NCBI GenBank assembly: GCA_964489555.1
Contig: CAZAZF010000001.1
Span: forward strand, 124,001 to 188,000
Source: JAAZGD01 sp964489555
Lineage (GTDB): Bacteria > Bacillota > Clostridia > Peptostreptococcales > Anaerovoracaceae
Direction: 5' to 3'
DNA: 64,000 bases
Part shown: piece by piece, positions 17,594-26,258 of the stretch
Position numbering within the stretch: the first letter of the stretch is position 1
Layout of the letters: each line of letters opens with the position of its first letter
Position numbers and translations under genes: made by a program
Notes under the pieces: generated by a model
Database searches by the model: none
The model's input: only the letters and a program-made list of their open reading frames with translations
Told to the model about the DNA's origin: nothing

Positions 17594-18772
17594 TTATACC
17601 ATTTCGATAACTACCGCGGTTCCCATTCCCCCACCTGCGCATAAGGTAGCCAAACCATAACGGTTATTTCGCTTTTTCATTTCATAAATCAACGAGATAA
17701 CGATACGGGCTCCAGTAGCACCTACCGGGTGGCCCAGAGAGATTCCTCCACCATTAACATTTAATTTATCGATATCAATTCCCAATTCTTTTTGACACGC
17801 AACACATTGTGCCGCAAAAGCTTCATTGATTTCAAAAAGCTGAATTTCATCCAGAGAAAGGTTGGCCTTTTCCAAAGCTTTATGTGTTGCACTTACCGGC
17901 CCTATTCCCATAATCTCCGGATCTACCCCGGTAGTGGCTACGGAAACGACCCTGCATAAGATAGGAACGCCCAGTTCTTTGGCCTTCTCTTCTTCCATAA
18001 GCAACACTCCGGATGCAGCGTCATTCATACCGGAAGCATTTCCAGGAGTTACCGTACCCTCTTCAATAAATGTGGCTTTCAACTTTGAAAGACCCTCCAA
18101 TGTAACATCCCTTTTGGGATACTCATCTTTATCAAAAGTGACTTCCGATTTTCTGGTTTTTATGGTAATCGGGATAATTTCTTCATTAAATTTGCCCTGA
18201 TCCTGGGCCTCTGCAGCTCTTTGTTGACTTAAGAGTGCATAAGCATCTTGCTCCTCTCTGGACACTTGGTATTTAGCCGCCACATTTTCTGCCGTAACTC
18301 CCATACCGGGACCTATTCCCAGGTTGGTAAGAGAATCCCACATAGAATCTCTTAATTCCATGTGTCCGAACTTTTGCCCATAGCGGGCATTGAAAACCAT
18401 ATGAGGAGCAGTACTCATGCTATCGGCCCCCCCCGCCATGATGCAGTCGGCTTCCCCTGCCCTTATTTGATAAAACCCCATCTGAATGCTTGACATAGAG
18501 GATGTACAATTCCGATGAATAGTAATTCCTGGAACCGAAGTGGGAAGCCCCGCCTTCACCAAAGCCACTCTAGCCAAATTATTTTCTTTGTAAGTTCGCT
18601 GGTAGTTGCATCCCCAAATTACATCATCCACCAAGCCTGCATCAATTTTTGCTCTTTCAATCAGTTCCTTCATAACAGGAATGGATAAATCCAGGGATGT
18701 AATATCCTTGAATTGCCCTCCAATAGTCCCAATAGGTGTTCTACAAGCTGACACAATAACTACATTTCTCAT
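17594..18772 (-). CDS. Acetyl-CoA acetyltransferase (thiolase)
   Basis: A 392-residue biosynthetic-type thiolase with all three catalytic sites: the nucleophile C89 in HRNCTSS, the histidine in GGGISLGHPVGATGAR, and the C-terminal cysteine in LCAGGGMGTA. It condenses two acetyl-CoA to acetoacetyl-CoA or cleaves the latter. I chose the ATG at 18772 because ATCAAAGGAGGAAAAAA lies just upstream and the protein then starts with the usual RNVVIVSACRTPIG. With hbd and crt it completes the acetyl-CoA to crotonyl-CoA path; in amino-acid breakdown it may run in the cleavage direction. Confidence 0.94.
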   Translation of the reverse strand: MRNVVIVSACRTPIGTIGGQFKDITSLDLSIPVMKELIERAKIDAGLVDDVIWGCNYQRTYKENNLARVALVKAGLPTSVPGITIHRNCTSSMSSIQMGFYQIRAGEADCIMAGGADSMSTAPHMVFNARYGQKFGHMELRDSMWDSLTNLGIGPGMGVTAENVAAKYQVSREEQDAYALLSQQRAAEAQDQGKFNEEIIPITIKTRKSEVTFDKDEYPKRDVTLEGLSKLKATFIEEGTVTPGNASGMNDAASGVLLMEEEKAKELGVPILCRVVSVATTGVDPEIMGIGPVSATHKALEKANLSLDEIQLFEINEAFAAQCVACQKELGIDIDKLNVNGGGISLGHPVGATGARIVISLIYEMKKRNNRYGLATLCAGGGMGTAVVIEMV

Positions 18773-18812
18773 TTTTTTCCTCCTTTGATTTTCATCTTTC
18801 GAATTAATTAAA

Positions 18813-19577
18813 TTATTTCCCTTTATAAACGGGCTTCCTTTTTTCAAGAAAGGCGGTCATTCCTTCCTTCTGATCCAAGGTCTCAAATAGCATCGCCCAG
18901 TTTTTCTTTTCAATCTCCATACCGGTTTCATAGTCGCCTGCTTTAAGCCCTTCCCGTATGGTTTTCTTGACCATTTTCAATGCCAAAGGCGCACCATTCA
19001 CTAATTTATCGGCCCACAACAAGGCTTCTTTGTATGCTTGTCCCGGTTCGGTGATTCGGTTAACCAACCCTATGTGTAAAGCTTCCTCTGCGTCAATGAT
19101 AGATCCGAAAAGGATCATCTCCAAAGCCTTGGAAACACCAATGAGTCTGGGAGCAATAATGGTTCCCCCGGCCCCGGGCATAATCCCAAGGCCGGTTTCG
19201 GGAAATCCCAGTTTGGCCTCTGAAGAAGCAATTCTAAAGTCGCAGGTAATGGCAAGTTCTAATCCTCCGCCCAGTGCATACCCTTCAATTGCCGCAATGG
19301 TGGGTATTTCCAAGTCGTATATTTTCTGAAAAGTCTTGGAAAAAGCAAAAGCTTCCGCTCTTGCCGCATCCAAATCTACCATGGCTTTGATGTCCGCTCC
19401 AGCCGCAAAATTTTTCTCTCCTGTCAATATGACCGCACCCATTTCCTTGTCGTTTCTCAAAGCATCCAGGTGATGGTCCAATTCGTCTACTAGCGAGCGA
19501 TTCAAAGCATTCAGAGCATCCGGCCGATGCAATTTCAAAGTAGCAATGCCCTTCTCTTTTTCCACTATTATATGCAT
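18813..19577 (-). CDS. crt: Enoyl-CoA hydratase (crotonase)
   Basis: A 254-residue crotonase with both oxyanion-hole segments (GEKNFAAGADIKAM; ALGGGLELAITCDF) and the two catalytic glutamates expected for a hydratase, in GGGLELA and FPETGLG. It adds water to crotonyl-CoA to give 3-hydroxybutyryl-CoA, or the reverse. It lies between hbd and thiolase in the operon, the normal setting for a short-chain enzyme. Start at the ATG at 19577. Confidence 0.93.
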   Translation of the reverse strand: MHIIVEKEKGIATLKLHRPDALNALNRSLVDELDHHLDALRNDKEMGAVILTGEKNFAAGADIKAMVDLDAARAEAFAFSKTFQKIYDLEIPTIAAIEGYALGGGLELAITCDFRIASSEAKLGFPETGLGIMPGAGGTIIAPRLIGVSKALEMILFGSIIDAEEALHIGLVNRITEPGQAYKEALLWADKLVNGAPLALKMVKKTIREGLKAGDYETGMEIEKKNWAMLFETLDQKEGMTAFLEKRKPVYKGK

Positions 19578-19612
19578 TTATGTAAACCCCTTATTCCGAA
19601 TAAGATTCCACT

Positions 19613-20473
19613 CTACCTTTTGTAATCGTAAAACCCCTTGCCGTTTTTACGACCATATTCCCCTCTCGCATAACGTTCTGTCAAGCAGGCGGAAGGGCGA
19701 TCCTCCGGCATTTTTGTCATCTTGAATTTTTCCATATATACATTGTATTCCAAATCAATCCCCGTCATATCCAATAGCTCCAAAGGACCCATGGGATGAC
19801 CAAGACCTCCCTTTACCGCCTTATCAATGTCTTCAATGGAAGCGATCCCCATATCCAACAGATAGCAAGCTTCCCGCGTAAGGGCACTGAAAATTCGGTT
19901 AACCACAAAGCCGTATATTTCTTGATGGACTAGTACTGGATCCTTCCCAATGGCTTTTGTGAATTCATAGACAGCGTTCAAGGTGTCTTCGGATGTGTGT
20001 TCGCCCTTTACCACTTCCACAATTTTCATTACCAAAGCGGGGTTAAAAAAGTGCATATTGCATATTTTAGCTGGATCTTTCAACACATCACAAAACCTGG
20101 AACTCACAATATAGGAACTATTGCTAGCATATATGGCATGGTCCGGTGCAATTTTTGCCACTTCAGCCAAAATTTTTCTCTTGGTTTCCAGCACATCCGC
20201 CACCGTTTCCAAAACAAAATCAGCATTTGTACAGGCTTGCGTCAAGTCTGTAGTGAAAGTGAGATTCTCCATGGCTACTTTCGCTTCTTCCGCCGTAATT
20301 TTTTCCTTGGCTACGGCTTTTTCAAACCAACCTGAAGCAAAAGCACTGGCTTTCTCTACAGTTTCTTCCCTTCTTGAATAACATACTGTTTGAAATCCGC
20401 TTTTTGCAATCTGTATTGCTATTTGATTTCCCATTAGGCCTGCGCCCAACACTACAACCTTATTGATTTTCAT
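19613..20473 (-). CDS. hbd: 3-hydroxybutyryl-CoA dehydrogenase
   Basis: A 286-residue enzyme with the Rossmann motif GAGLMGNQIAIQIA at the N-terminus, the catalytic region NMHFFNPALVMKIVEVV and the C-terminal domain signature GFVVNRIF. It interconverts acetoacetyl-CoA and 3-hydroxybutyryl-CoA with NAD(P)H. The ATG at 20473 is preceded by AAAGGAGAAGAGATTT and places the nucleotide-binding loop near the N-terminus, as in the family; the longer reading frame adds eight residues without need. It lies between the dehydratase activator and crt. Confidence 0.94.
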   Translation of the reverse strand: MKINKVVVLGAGLMGNQIAIQIAKSGFQTVCYSRREETVEKASAFASGWFEKAVAKEKITAEEAKVAMENLTFTTDLTQACTNADFVLETVADVLETKRKILAEVAKIAPDHAIYASNSSYIVSSRFCDVLKDPAKICNMHFFNPALVMKIVEVVKGEHTSEDTLNAVYEFTKAIGKDPVLVHQEIYGFVVNRIFSALTREACYLLDMGIASIEDIDKAVKGGLGHPMGPLELLDMTGIDLEYNVYMEKFKMTKMPEDRPSACLTERYARGEYGRKNGKGFYDYKR

Positions 20474-20515
20474 AAATCTCTTCTCCTTTAATTTCATTCT
20501 TTTAACTACAAACGA

Positions 20516-21283
20516 TTAGGCCAGTTCACGAGCAAACAGGGCGGCACCTAGAGCACCTACCACTTGGGGGTTTTCTAATCGAACCACTGGCAGTCCGATT
20601 TCTATTTCAATGGCATCAACTACACTCTGGTTTAATGCCACTCCCCCTGTCATCACCACTTCCTTCGATATCCCGATTCGATTGGCCAGCCCAACGATTC
20701 TTTGAGCAATGGACCGATGAGCTCCCAGTGCAATGTCTTCGATAGACTTTCCAGATGCTAGCTGAGAAATCATTTCTGATTCAGCAAATACAGTGCACGT
20801 ACTGCTTATTTGAACACCATAACTTCCTTTTTTAGCCAAAAGACTGAGATCATCTACTGAGCAGTCCAGCACCCGGGCCATTACCTCTAAGAATCGGCCT
20901 GTTCCTGCCGCACACTTATCATTCATCACAAAGTTTTCAACACCTCCCCATTGATTCAGGCGGATTACTTTTGCGTCCTGCCCCCCCACATCAATGATGG
21001 TACACGCATTGGCTACCAAGTAAATGACACCCTTCGCATGACAACTGATTTCCGTAATTTGCTTGTCAGCTCCTTGATAAGTCATGCGGCCATATCCGGT
21101 CACCACGGTTTTTTCAATTTCTTCCAGCCTGACATTGGATAAGTTTAATACATTTTCCAAAACTTTTTTAGGTCCTTTACTTCCGGTTCCAACATTTACC
21201 ACAGAGGAGCCCTTGATTCGGCCATCGCAATCAATCACAACCGCCTTTGAGGAAGAAGAGCCTATGTCAATCCCTAAATACAT
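20516..21283 (-). CDS. 2-hydroxyacyl-CoA dehydratase activator (HgdC/BadF-type ATPase)
   Basis: A 255-residue ASKHA-fold ATPase. It shows the phosphate loop GIDIGSSSSKAVVI, the two cysteines that hold the shared [4Fe-4S] cluster of the homodimer (C124 in NDKCAAGTGR and C163 in STCTVFAE), and the adenosine motif TGGVALNQ. On ATP hydrolysis the activator injects one low-potential electron into the dehydratase, which starts a radical elimination of water. It directly follows the two dehydratase subunit genes, as expected. The length matches activators of the glutamate, leucine and lactate pathways, so the substrate is not revealed by this subunit. Confidence 0.93.
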   Translation of the reverse strand: MYLGIDIGSSSSKAVVIDCDGRIKGSSVVNVGTGSKGPKKVLENVLNLSNVRLEEIEKTVVTGYGRMTYQGADKQITEISCHAKGVIYLVANACTIIDVGGQDAKVIRLNQWGGVENFVMNDKCAAGTGRFLEVMARVLDCSVDDLSLLAKKGSYGVQISSTCTVFAESEMISQLASGKSIEDIALGAHRSIAQRIVGLANRIGISKEVVMTGGVALNQSVVDAIEIEIGLPVVRLENPQVVGALGAALFARELA

Positions 21284-21293
21284 TGCATGCCTC

Positions 21294-22427
21294 CTATGCC
21301 AACATTTCTGAAAAACTTTGAATTCGAGTTCGAAGCTGTTCCAAAGAATCCATTTGTTGTTCTATTTCCAAATACAAAAGAGGGACTCTTTCCGATGCCA
21401 ATTCTTCCTTCAAAATGGGGTAATCAAACTCCTCCGGATCGCAAAACTTCATCTGGATCAATACAACCGCATCCGCTTTATAATATTCTTTCATCCGTAA
21501 TAAGCCGGCACCTCGTGTCTTTTCCTGGTCATACAAAAACGCACAACCGTCTTGTTGGGCAACCCGTTGAGCCATCCTGGTTTGCCAATCTCCTTCTTCC
21601 GGTCCGGATTCTCTAAACTGCCTCGATTCATGAGCCAAATCATCAGCCACTACCTGAAATCCATTTTCATCAAAAAGATGAAGCAACTCTTCCGGCTCTG
21701 ACATCAATCCGGACAATATAACTTTCTTTTTTCCGGAAGATGATTCCGGAGAACGATTTTGCAAAATCCCCAACAGTTCTTCCACCTTTTGAAGATAGTC
21801 TTTTTTATCCATGAAATAGGAAGCTTTGATCACCAGATGTCTTGTGACCGCATCAAAGGTTATGGGAAAATTGTTCATCTCTTTCACAAATCGCCCCATG
21901 GCCCTTCGGTATCTGTCATACAAATCGATGCTCTCCTGAATGCGATGGTCTTCCACACTACATTTCAGTATTTCTTCCAATTCTCCTTTCACTCTCATCA
22001 ATTCTTCCTTGAAAAATTCAATCCCGGAAGAAGCCTTTCTGTTCTGAGGATACACAATAGGAATAATCTTTAATTGAGGAGATGCCGCTTTCCAGTTTTC
22101 CATCACGCATTTTAACGTGTCACAAAAGGTAGTCATGATCACCGCTGACAACAGATCGTACTGCTTAAGCAGGGCCTGTTCTGTGTTGGCTTTCATCACA
22201 GAGCAGCAAAATGTCTGCAAATATCGATCAGACAAGTTGCCCTTGGTTGGACCACCCCACATACCAATGGGGATGGCATCGGCCGCATAAATCAACTCCT
22301 CCGGTGCATAAACGGGAAAGCATCCCACCCCTTTTTTCCCTGAGTTTTTCAATGTCGTTTCTATAGACTTTCTCGGATTTCGGGCAATTGTTTTTAATTC
22401 CTGTAGTAATTCTGATACTCGATCCAT
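21294..22427 (-). CDS. 2-hydroxyacyl-CoA dehydratase family, beta-type subunit
   Basis: A 377-residue protein of the HgdB/BcrC/FldC superfamily. It has the opening KKGVGCFPVYAPEELIYAADA, the cysteines of TFCCSV and FCDTLKC that can hold a [4Fe-4S] cluster, and a C-terminal half that ends in another conserved cysteine (MKFCDPEEFDYPIL). Together with the upstream subunit it would remove water from a (R)-2-hydroxyacyl-CoA, or do a related reductive reaction. Its start overlaps the stop of the preceding gene in TAATG, so the two subunits are translationally coupled. Which acyl-CoA it takes is unknown; no glutaconyl-CoA decarboxylase or lactate genes are nearby. Confidence 0.87.
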   Translation of the reverse strand: MDRVSELLQELKTIARNPRKSIETTLKNSGKKGVGCFPVYAPEELIYAADAIPIGMWGGPTKGNLSDRYLQTFCCSVMKANTEQALLKQYDLLSAVIMTTFCDTLKCVMENWKAASPQLKIIPIVYPQNRKASSGIEFFKEELMRVKGELEEILKCSVEDHRIQESIDLYDRYRRAMGRFVKEMNNFPITFDAVTRHLVIKASYFMDKKDYLQKVEELLGILQNRSPESSSGKKKVILSGLMSEPEELLHLFDENGFQVVADDLAHESRQFRESGPEEGDWQTRMAQRVAQQDGCAFLYDQEKTRGAGLLRMKEYYKADAVVLIQMKFCDPEEFDYPILKEELASERVPLLYLEIEQQMDSLEQLRTRIQSFSEMLA

Positions 22428-23647
22428 TAGCCACGGTCCTCCTGTTTTCTTTTTTCCATCATCTCCACCAAGGCCTGAACCCTTGTTTCATACTGTGCCA
22501 GAGAGAAGGCTCTCGGGTCTGTTTGATCTCCGTCGAAGATGACAGAAGGAATTCCCGTCCGTTCTGCCACCTTTCTTTGCACTTCAAATTGTCGAAAATC
22601 CATAAATTTACAACTTCTGTTTGAATGATATATAATTCCGTCCAACTCGAAGTCTAATACAATTTTTGTAATGTTATCCACCCCAAAATCCAAATTTCGA
22701 TTAACATAATTCGAACTATATGCCCTAGCCATTCCTTCCAAGTCATTTTCGTCATAAACAATATACCAAGAGTCGGGGTAAGTGGATGTCACCATATTGA
22801 CGCCGTATTTTTTCAATACCTTGTATGTATCACCCAGATAAGGCCAACAGGCAATTCCATCCCACATGACGCGGTATTTCTCTTCCTGATCTTTCCAGGG
22901 GCCCAGTCCCTTTTCTCCTTTTTCTTTTAGCTCATCATGCCAAAGTTTAAACAAGTCCCGTCCTTCAATAGTCCCTCGAGCACACACAATGGTTGCCATA
23001 TAGTTGAATAGATCAAATCCATTCAAAGGCGAAGGTTTTCTTCTGGCTTGCAAGGACGCCTCTTTCCACCAAACCGAGGTTTCCCTTGATATTTTCATCA
23101 CCTCGCCAAAGCGGTCGTAGTCAAATTTTTTCCCGGTTATGGTTTCTAAATTTTCAATAGCCTCCAACAACTGCCTTTTTATGTATTTGACATTTTGGCC
23201 ATTGACTTCGTATTCATGATTAAAGGGCATATCAAATAAAATCATGGGAATACCCAGTTCTTTTGCAATGTTCTCATACCATTTGATCACCGTATTGCAA
23301 ATGTTGTTGCAACAAAAAATCAAATCTGGTTTTGGAATGTTACCCGCTTCACTGTCCAAAACTTCCATATATGCCAGATTCACTCTGGCATATGAACAAA
23401 TATCAGAAGAATACCCCTTGCCCTCGGCATACTGAATCAATTCTTCGGATTTCTTGCGAGCGCCTATTGCAGCAGCATGGTTTTCCGGATAAAGAGCATA
23501 TATTCCCGAGGCCGTCAAGAGTTCCTGGGGCGAAATAGATGTGCACCAAGCCACCAAATCTCCTCTTTCCTTGGCCAAAAAAGCTTCTGCATAATGCTTC
23601 TCCAACAACTCATTCAGTAATTGTTTTGATGTTTTTATCGATTCCAT
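22427..23647 (-). CDS. 2-hydroxyacyl-CoA dehydratase family, alpha-type subunit
   Basis: A 406-residue member of the same superfamily, first gene of the operon. It contains WCTSISPQELLTASG, the cysteine pair region LIFCCNNICNTV, and the C-terminal signature SNRSCKFMDFRQFEVQRK followed by VIFDGDQTDPRAFS, which matches the family's conserved CoA/cluster region. I chose the ATG at 23647 because GGAGGG lies six bases upstream; the earlier in-frame ATG at 23659 overlaps that ribosome binding site. A sigma-54 promoter lies about 45 bases upstream. The subunit is long for an HgdA type and could belong to an uncharacterised branch. Confidence 0.87.
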   Translation of the reverse strand: MESIKTSKQLLNELLEKHYAEAFLAKERGDLVAWCTSISPQELLTASGIYALYPENHAAAIGARKKSEELIQYAEGKGYSSDICSYARVNLAYMEVLDSEAGNIPKPDLIFCCNNICNTVIKWYENIAKELGIPMILFDMPFNHEYEVNGQNVKYIKRQLLEAIENLETITGKKFDYDRFGEVMKISRETSVWWKEASLQARRKPSPLNGFDLFNYMATIVCARGTIEGRDLFKLWHDELKEKGEKGLGPWKDQEEKYRVMWDGIACWPYLGDTYKVLKKYGVNMVTSTYPDSWYIVYDENDLEGMARAYSSNYVNRNLDFGVDNITKIVLDFELDGIIYHSNRSCKFMDFRQFEVQRKVAERTGIPSVIFDGDQTDPRAFSLAQYETRVQALVEMMEKRKQEDRG

Positions 23648-23692
23648 CCTACCCTCCATTGCGCGTCATCTCCGTCTCTACTCCAGTAAATT

Positions 23693-23708
23693 TGCAAATC
23701 ACATGCCA
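23693..23708 (-). promoter_or_regulatory. Sigma-54 promoter of the dehydratase operon
   Basis: On the minus strand the sequence is TGGCATGTGATTTGCA, an exact fit to TGGCAYRNNNNTTGCA with the required GG and GC at correct spacing. Transcription would start near 23682, about 35 bases before the first gene. A PAS/AAA+ sigma-54 activator gene ends 256 bases upstream. Confidence 0.88.
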
Positions 23709-23776
23709 AGAAGTAAAAAAGTAGCATGTTTTCACCAAATGTTTTACCCTTCTAGATTGTTTTCATAAAAAACAGC

Positions 23777-23822
23777 AAAAAAAACCGGCCCAGAGAACAA
23801 ATTTGCCTCTTTTTGACCGGTT
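23777..23822 (-). terminator. Terminator of the sigma-54 regulator transcript
   Basis: On the minus strand AACCGG pairs with CCGGTT across an internal AGAG/CTCT stem, followed by eight T. It lies about 140 bases after the regulator stop and upstream of the sigma-54 promoter, so it separates regulator transcription from the operon. Confidence 0.7.
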
Positions 23823-23877
23823 CTTCATTGAAAATAATTTTATTTTTTTCGGGAATTTCCTTTTCTCTTGTCCGGAA

Positions 23878-23893
23878 GATGCGTATACGCATC
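23878..23893. promoter_or_regulatory. Upstream activator site 1 (16-bp perfect palindrome)
   Basis: GATGCGTATACGCATC is a perfect 16-bp palindrome centred about 203 bases upstream of the predicted sigma-54 start site, in the usual range for enhancer-binding activators. It resembles the palindromes near the second sigma-54 promoter at 58346-58459. Confidence 0.65.
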
Positions 23894-23919
23894 ACTCCCC
23901 TTGACTTACAGCAACAGCC

Positions 23920-23935
23920 TTTGCATCAATGCATC
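23920..23935. promoter_or_regulatory. Upstream activator site 2
   Basis: TTTGCATCAATGCATC (GATGCATTGATGCAAA on the other strand) is a near-palindrome sharing the GATGC half-site of site 1. The centres of the two sites are 42 bases apart, four helical turns, as expected for two activator dimers on one DNA face. Confidence 0.55.
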
Positions 23936-23963
23936 ATTTAATAAGCCCCTTCCACATCGCCCC

Positions 23964-25424
23964 TTATTTCAACTGATACTTTTGCAATTTACGTACTATA
24001 GTAGACTGATCCACCTTCAACTCTTGAGCAATTTCTCTTGAGCTTAGTCCTTTTGCTTTTAGCCTCTCCAAGATGGATTTTTCATAACCATCCAACATTT
24101 CGTGTAGTGTCTTTTGTGGTTTTTCGGTAGAGGCTTCCTTTTGGTTTTGCTCTGCCATCCAAGGCAAATCGTTCAGTTGCAAATACTCATTATTGCTTAA
24201 AACCACCATATTTTCCAACACATTTTTTAGCTGTCTGGTATTGCCTGGCCATGGGTAATCTATCATTTCTTGAATCACTTCATAGGTTAAAGATTTCGCT
24301 TGCCCATACTGCTTATTAAATTGATTCAGAAAACGCAGTGATAAAGGAAGTATTTCTTCCGGTCGATCTCGAAGAGGTGGCAACACAAAGTTTATTACAT
24401 TCAGCCGGTAATACAAGTCTTCACGAAAGCTCCCTTCATGAACCAAATCCATTAAATTTTTGTTGGTCATAGCAATCAGGAAGATATCTATGGGGACAGT
24501 TTCTGTAGACCCTACTTTTGTTACTGTTCTGGTTTCCAGCACGCGCAAGAGTTTTACTTGAAGATTTTGGCTCATCTCTCCAATTTCATCCAAAAGCAAA
24601 ATCCCACCGTCAGCAGCCTGAAACAATCCCTGCTTTCCTCCCTTTGACGCCCCTGTAAAAGAGCCCTCCGTATAGCCAAATAGTTCGGATTCCAACAAGT
24701 TTTCAGGTATGGCTCCGCAGTTCACAGCAACCAATGGCTTATCCTTCCGAATGGCACTTTCCCGATGCATAAACTTGGCCAACATTTCTTTTCCCACCCC
24801 TGATTCTCCAGAAATCAGGATAGGTGCATTAAAATTACATACTTTCTTGGCCAAAGAATAGATTTCTCGCATCTTGGGATTGGAAATGACGATATCGCTA
24901 CTCCAGGCAGATAAATCTCCCGCTTCTCGAGCACCTCGGTCATTCATTTGCTCAAAATAAATTTTCTCCATTTCTTTTGCTTTTAACAGTTCTTCCCGCA
25001 AAGCATAAATTTCGGATATATCCCGGGTATTGACCACCACTCGCTTGATTTCTCCCTTGACATCAAAAATAGGAGTTCCTGTAACCATAATATTTTTATT
25101 GTTTCTTGTTGTGTGATGCATGGACACAGGCTGCCTTTGCTCAATGGCCAAAAGGGCCACAGAGTTTTTCATCCACACAGGGTTAATTAACTCTCTAAGA
25201 TTACGACCCAACAATTCTTGTTTCTGGATATCCGTATGCCGCACATACGCTTGATTCACCAATAATACCGTTCCCTCTCCGTCGGTAACCAAAATTCCAT
25301 CAAAAGAACCCTCGATGATTTCTTGCATTTCTGCCATATATTCTTTGGCTTCTTGCAGCTCGCTTTGAATCACCTTGGTAGGAACTGTTCGATCTTCATT
25401 TTTTATTGATTTTTTATCGGCCAT
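23964..25424 (-). CDS. Sigma-54-dependent transcriptional activator with PAS sensor (regulator 1)
   Basis: A 486-residue enhancer-binding protein. A PAS domain (about residues 37-145, FDGILVTDGEGTVLLVN) is followed by a short coiled linker, an AAA+ domain with Walker A GESGVGKE (from about residue 206), the sigma-54 contact loop and Walker B GGILLLDEIGE, then a C-terminal HTH (SSREIAQELKVDQSTIVRKL). The contact loop reads GSFTGA instead of GAFTGA. I chose the ATG at 25424, behind AAGGTGAG. It has no receiver domain, so it senses a ligand or redox state through PAS rather than a kinase. Its likely target is the sigma-54 promoter just downstream. It is related to regulator 2 at 58439-59827. Confidence 0.92.
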   Translation of the reverse strand: MADKKSIKNEDRTVPTKVIQSELQEAKEYMAEMQEIIEGSFDGILVTDGEGTVLLVNQAYVRHTDIQKQELLGRNLRELINPVWMKNSVALLAIEQRQPVSMHHTTRNNKNIMVTGTPIFDVKGEIKRVVVNTRDISEIYALREELLKAKEMEKIYFEQMNDRGAREAGDLSAWSSDIVISNPKMREIYSLAKKVCNFNAPILISGESGVGKEMLAKFMHRESAIRKDKPLVAVNCGAIPENLLESELFGYTEGSFTGASKGGKQGLFQAADGGILLLDEIGEMSQNLQVKLLRVLETRTVTKVGSTETVPIDIFLIAMTNKNLMDLVHEGSFREDLYYRLNVINFVLPPLRDRPEEILPLSLRFLNQFNKQYGQAKSLTYEVIQEMIDYPWPGNTRQLKNVLENMVVLSNNEYLQLNDLPWMAEQNQKEASTEKPQKTLHEMLDGYEKSILERLKAKGLSSREIAQELKVDQSTIVRKLQKYQLK

Positions 25425-25457
25425 AATGCTCACCTTTTTCTCAAGGACCCAATGGAT

Positions 25458-26243
25458 TTATTCCAACCACTTAATCGGTTGCTTTTGCTTTCGTATCGGA
25501 ATGTGAAGATATGTTTCATCTTTAGAATACCCCATCATCAGAGAAAGGTAAACCCTTTCTCCAGGTTCTAGCTTAATGCGATTTTTAATGGAATCAATCT
25601 GATTTGCAAACCGGGCAAAATAACCTGCCCAGCAACTTCCGATACCTTTGGATTCAAGATAGAGGGCTGCCGTATGCGCTTCCAGAGCTAAGTCCACAGA
25701 GGGATTTAATGCGTCTTCCCTGGAACACCCTATAAGCACCGTCGGTGCATTTCCAAATACAACATTCCGGCCTTCCAAAAACACCTTTTCGATTTCTTCG
25801 GAAACATGTTTTTCTCCAACATATTCCAGAATATCCTTCATACAAGCATTGATTATGGTTGCTTTATCCATAACAATCCACCGGGATGGATGTTGATTCT
25901 TAGCACTGGGAGCGTAAGCTGCGACTTGAAGCGCCTCTTCTAACAACTCTCTGGGTATCGGAGTGTTTTCAAAAAGTCGAATTGACCTTCTTGAAAGCAA
26001 AAATTTTCTAAAATCCCGGGAGAACTCCTCCGATGAACGAAAAATCGGTTCCTCTAAAACAGCTGGCTCCCCCAACCATTCAATGGCCTTTTCGGGGCAT
26101 ATGGCTCCGCAATGCAAACACTCTATACAGTGTTTGCTGGAATCAAACCCCACTCCGTCTTGATATTCTTTAATCACATTGAACGGGCAAACACCAACAC
26201 AAGACATGCATTTCACGCACAAATCTTTTATAATTTCTACCAC
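25458..26243 (-). CDS. Nitroreductase family protein with N-terminal ferredoxin domain
   Basis: A 261-residue fusion. Residues 1-60 carry two CxxCxxCxxxC clusters (C9/C12/C15/C19 and C39/C42/C45/C49), followed by an FMN-dependent nitroreductase domain starting RRSIRLFENTPIPRELLEEALQVAAYAPSAKNQHPSRWIV, with the FMN-binding Arg and Ser, and ending GYSKDE. Such proteins accept electrons from ferredoxin and reduce flavin substrates; the physiological target is unknown. The start is GTG at 26243 behind GGGGAGGAACC. It lies 33 bases upstream of regulator 1 and 15 bases after thiI, so it is probably transcribed with both. Confidence 0.88.
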   Translation of the reverse strand: MVEIIKDLCVKCMSCVGVCPFNVIKEYQDGVGFDSSKHCIECLHCGAICPEKAIEWLGEPAVLEEPIFRSSEEFSRDFRKFLLSRRSIRLFENTPIPRELLEEALQVAAYAPSAKNQHPSRWIVMDKATIINACMKDILEYVGEKHVSEEIEKVFLEGRNVVFGNAPTVLIGCSREDALNPSVDLALEAHTAALYLESKGIGSCWAGYFARFANQIDSIKNRIKLEPGERVYLSLMMGYSKDETYLHIPIRKQKQPIKWLE

Positions 26244-26258
26244 GGTTCCTCCCCTTCC

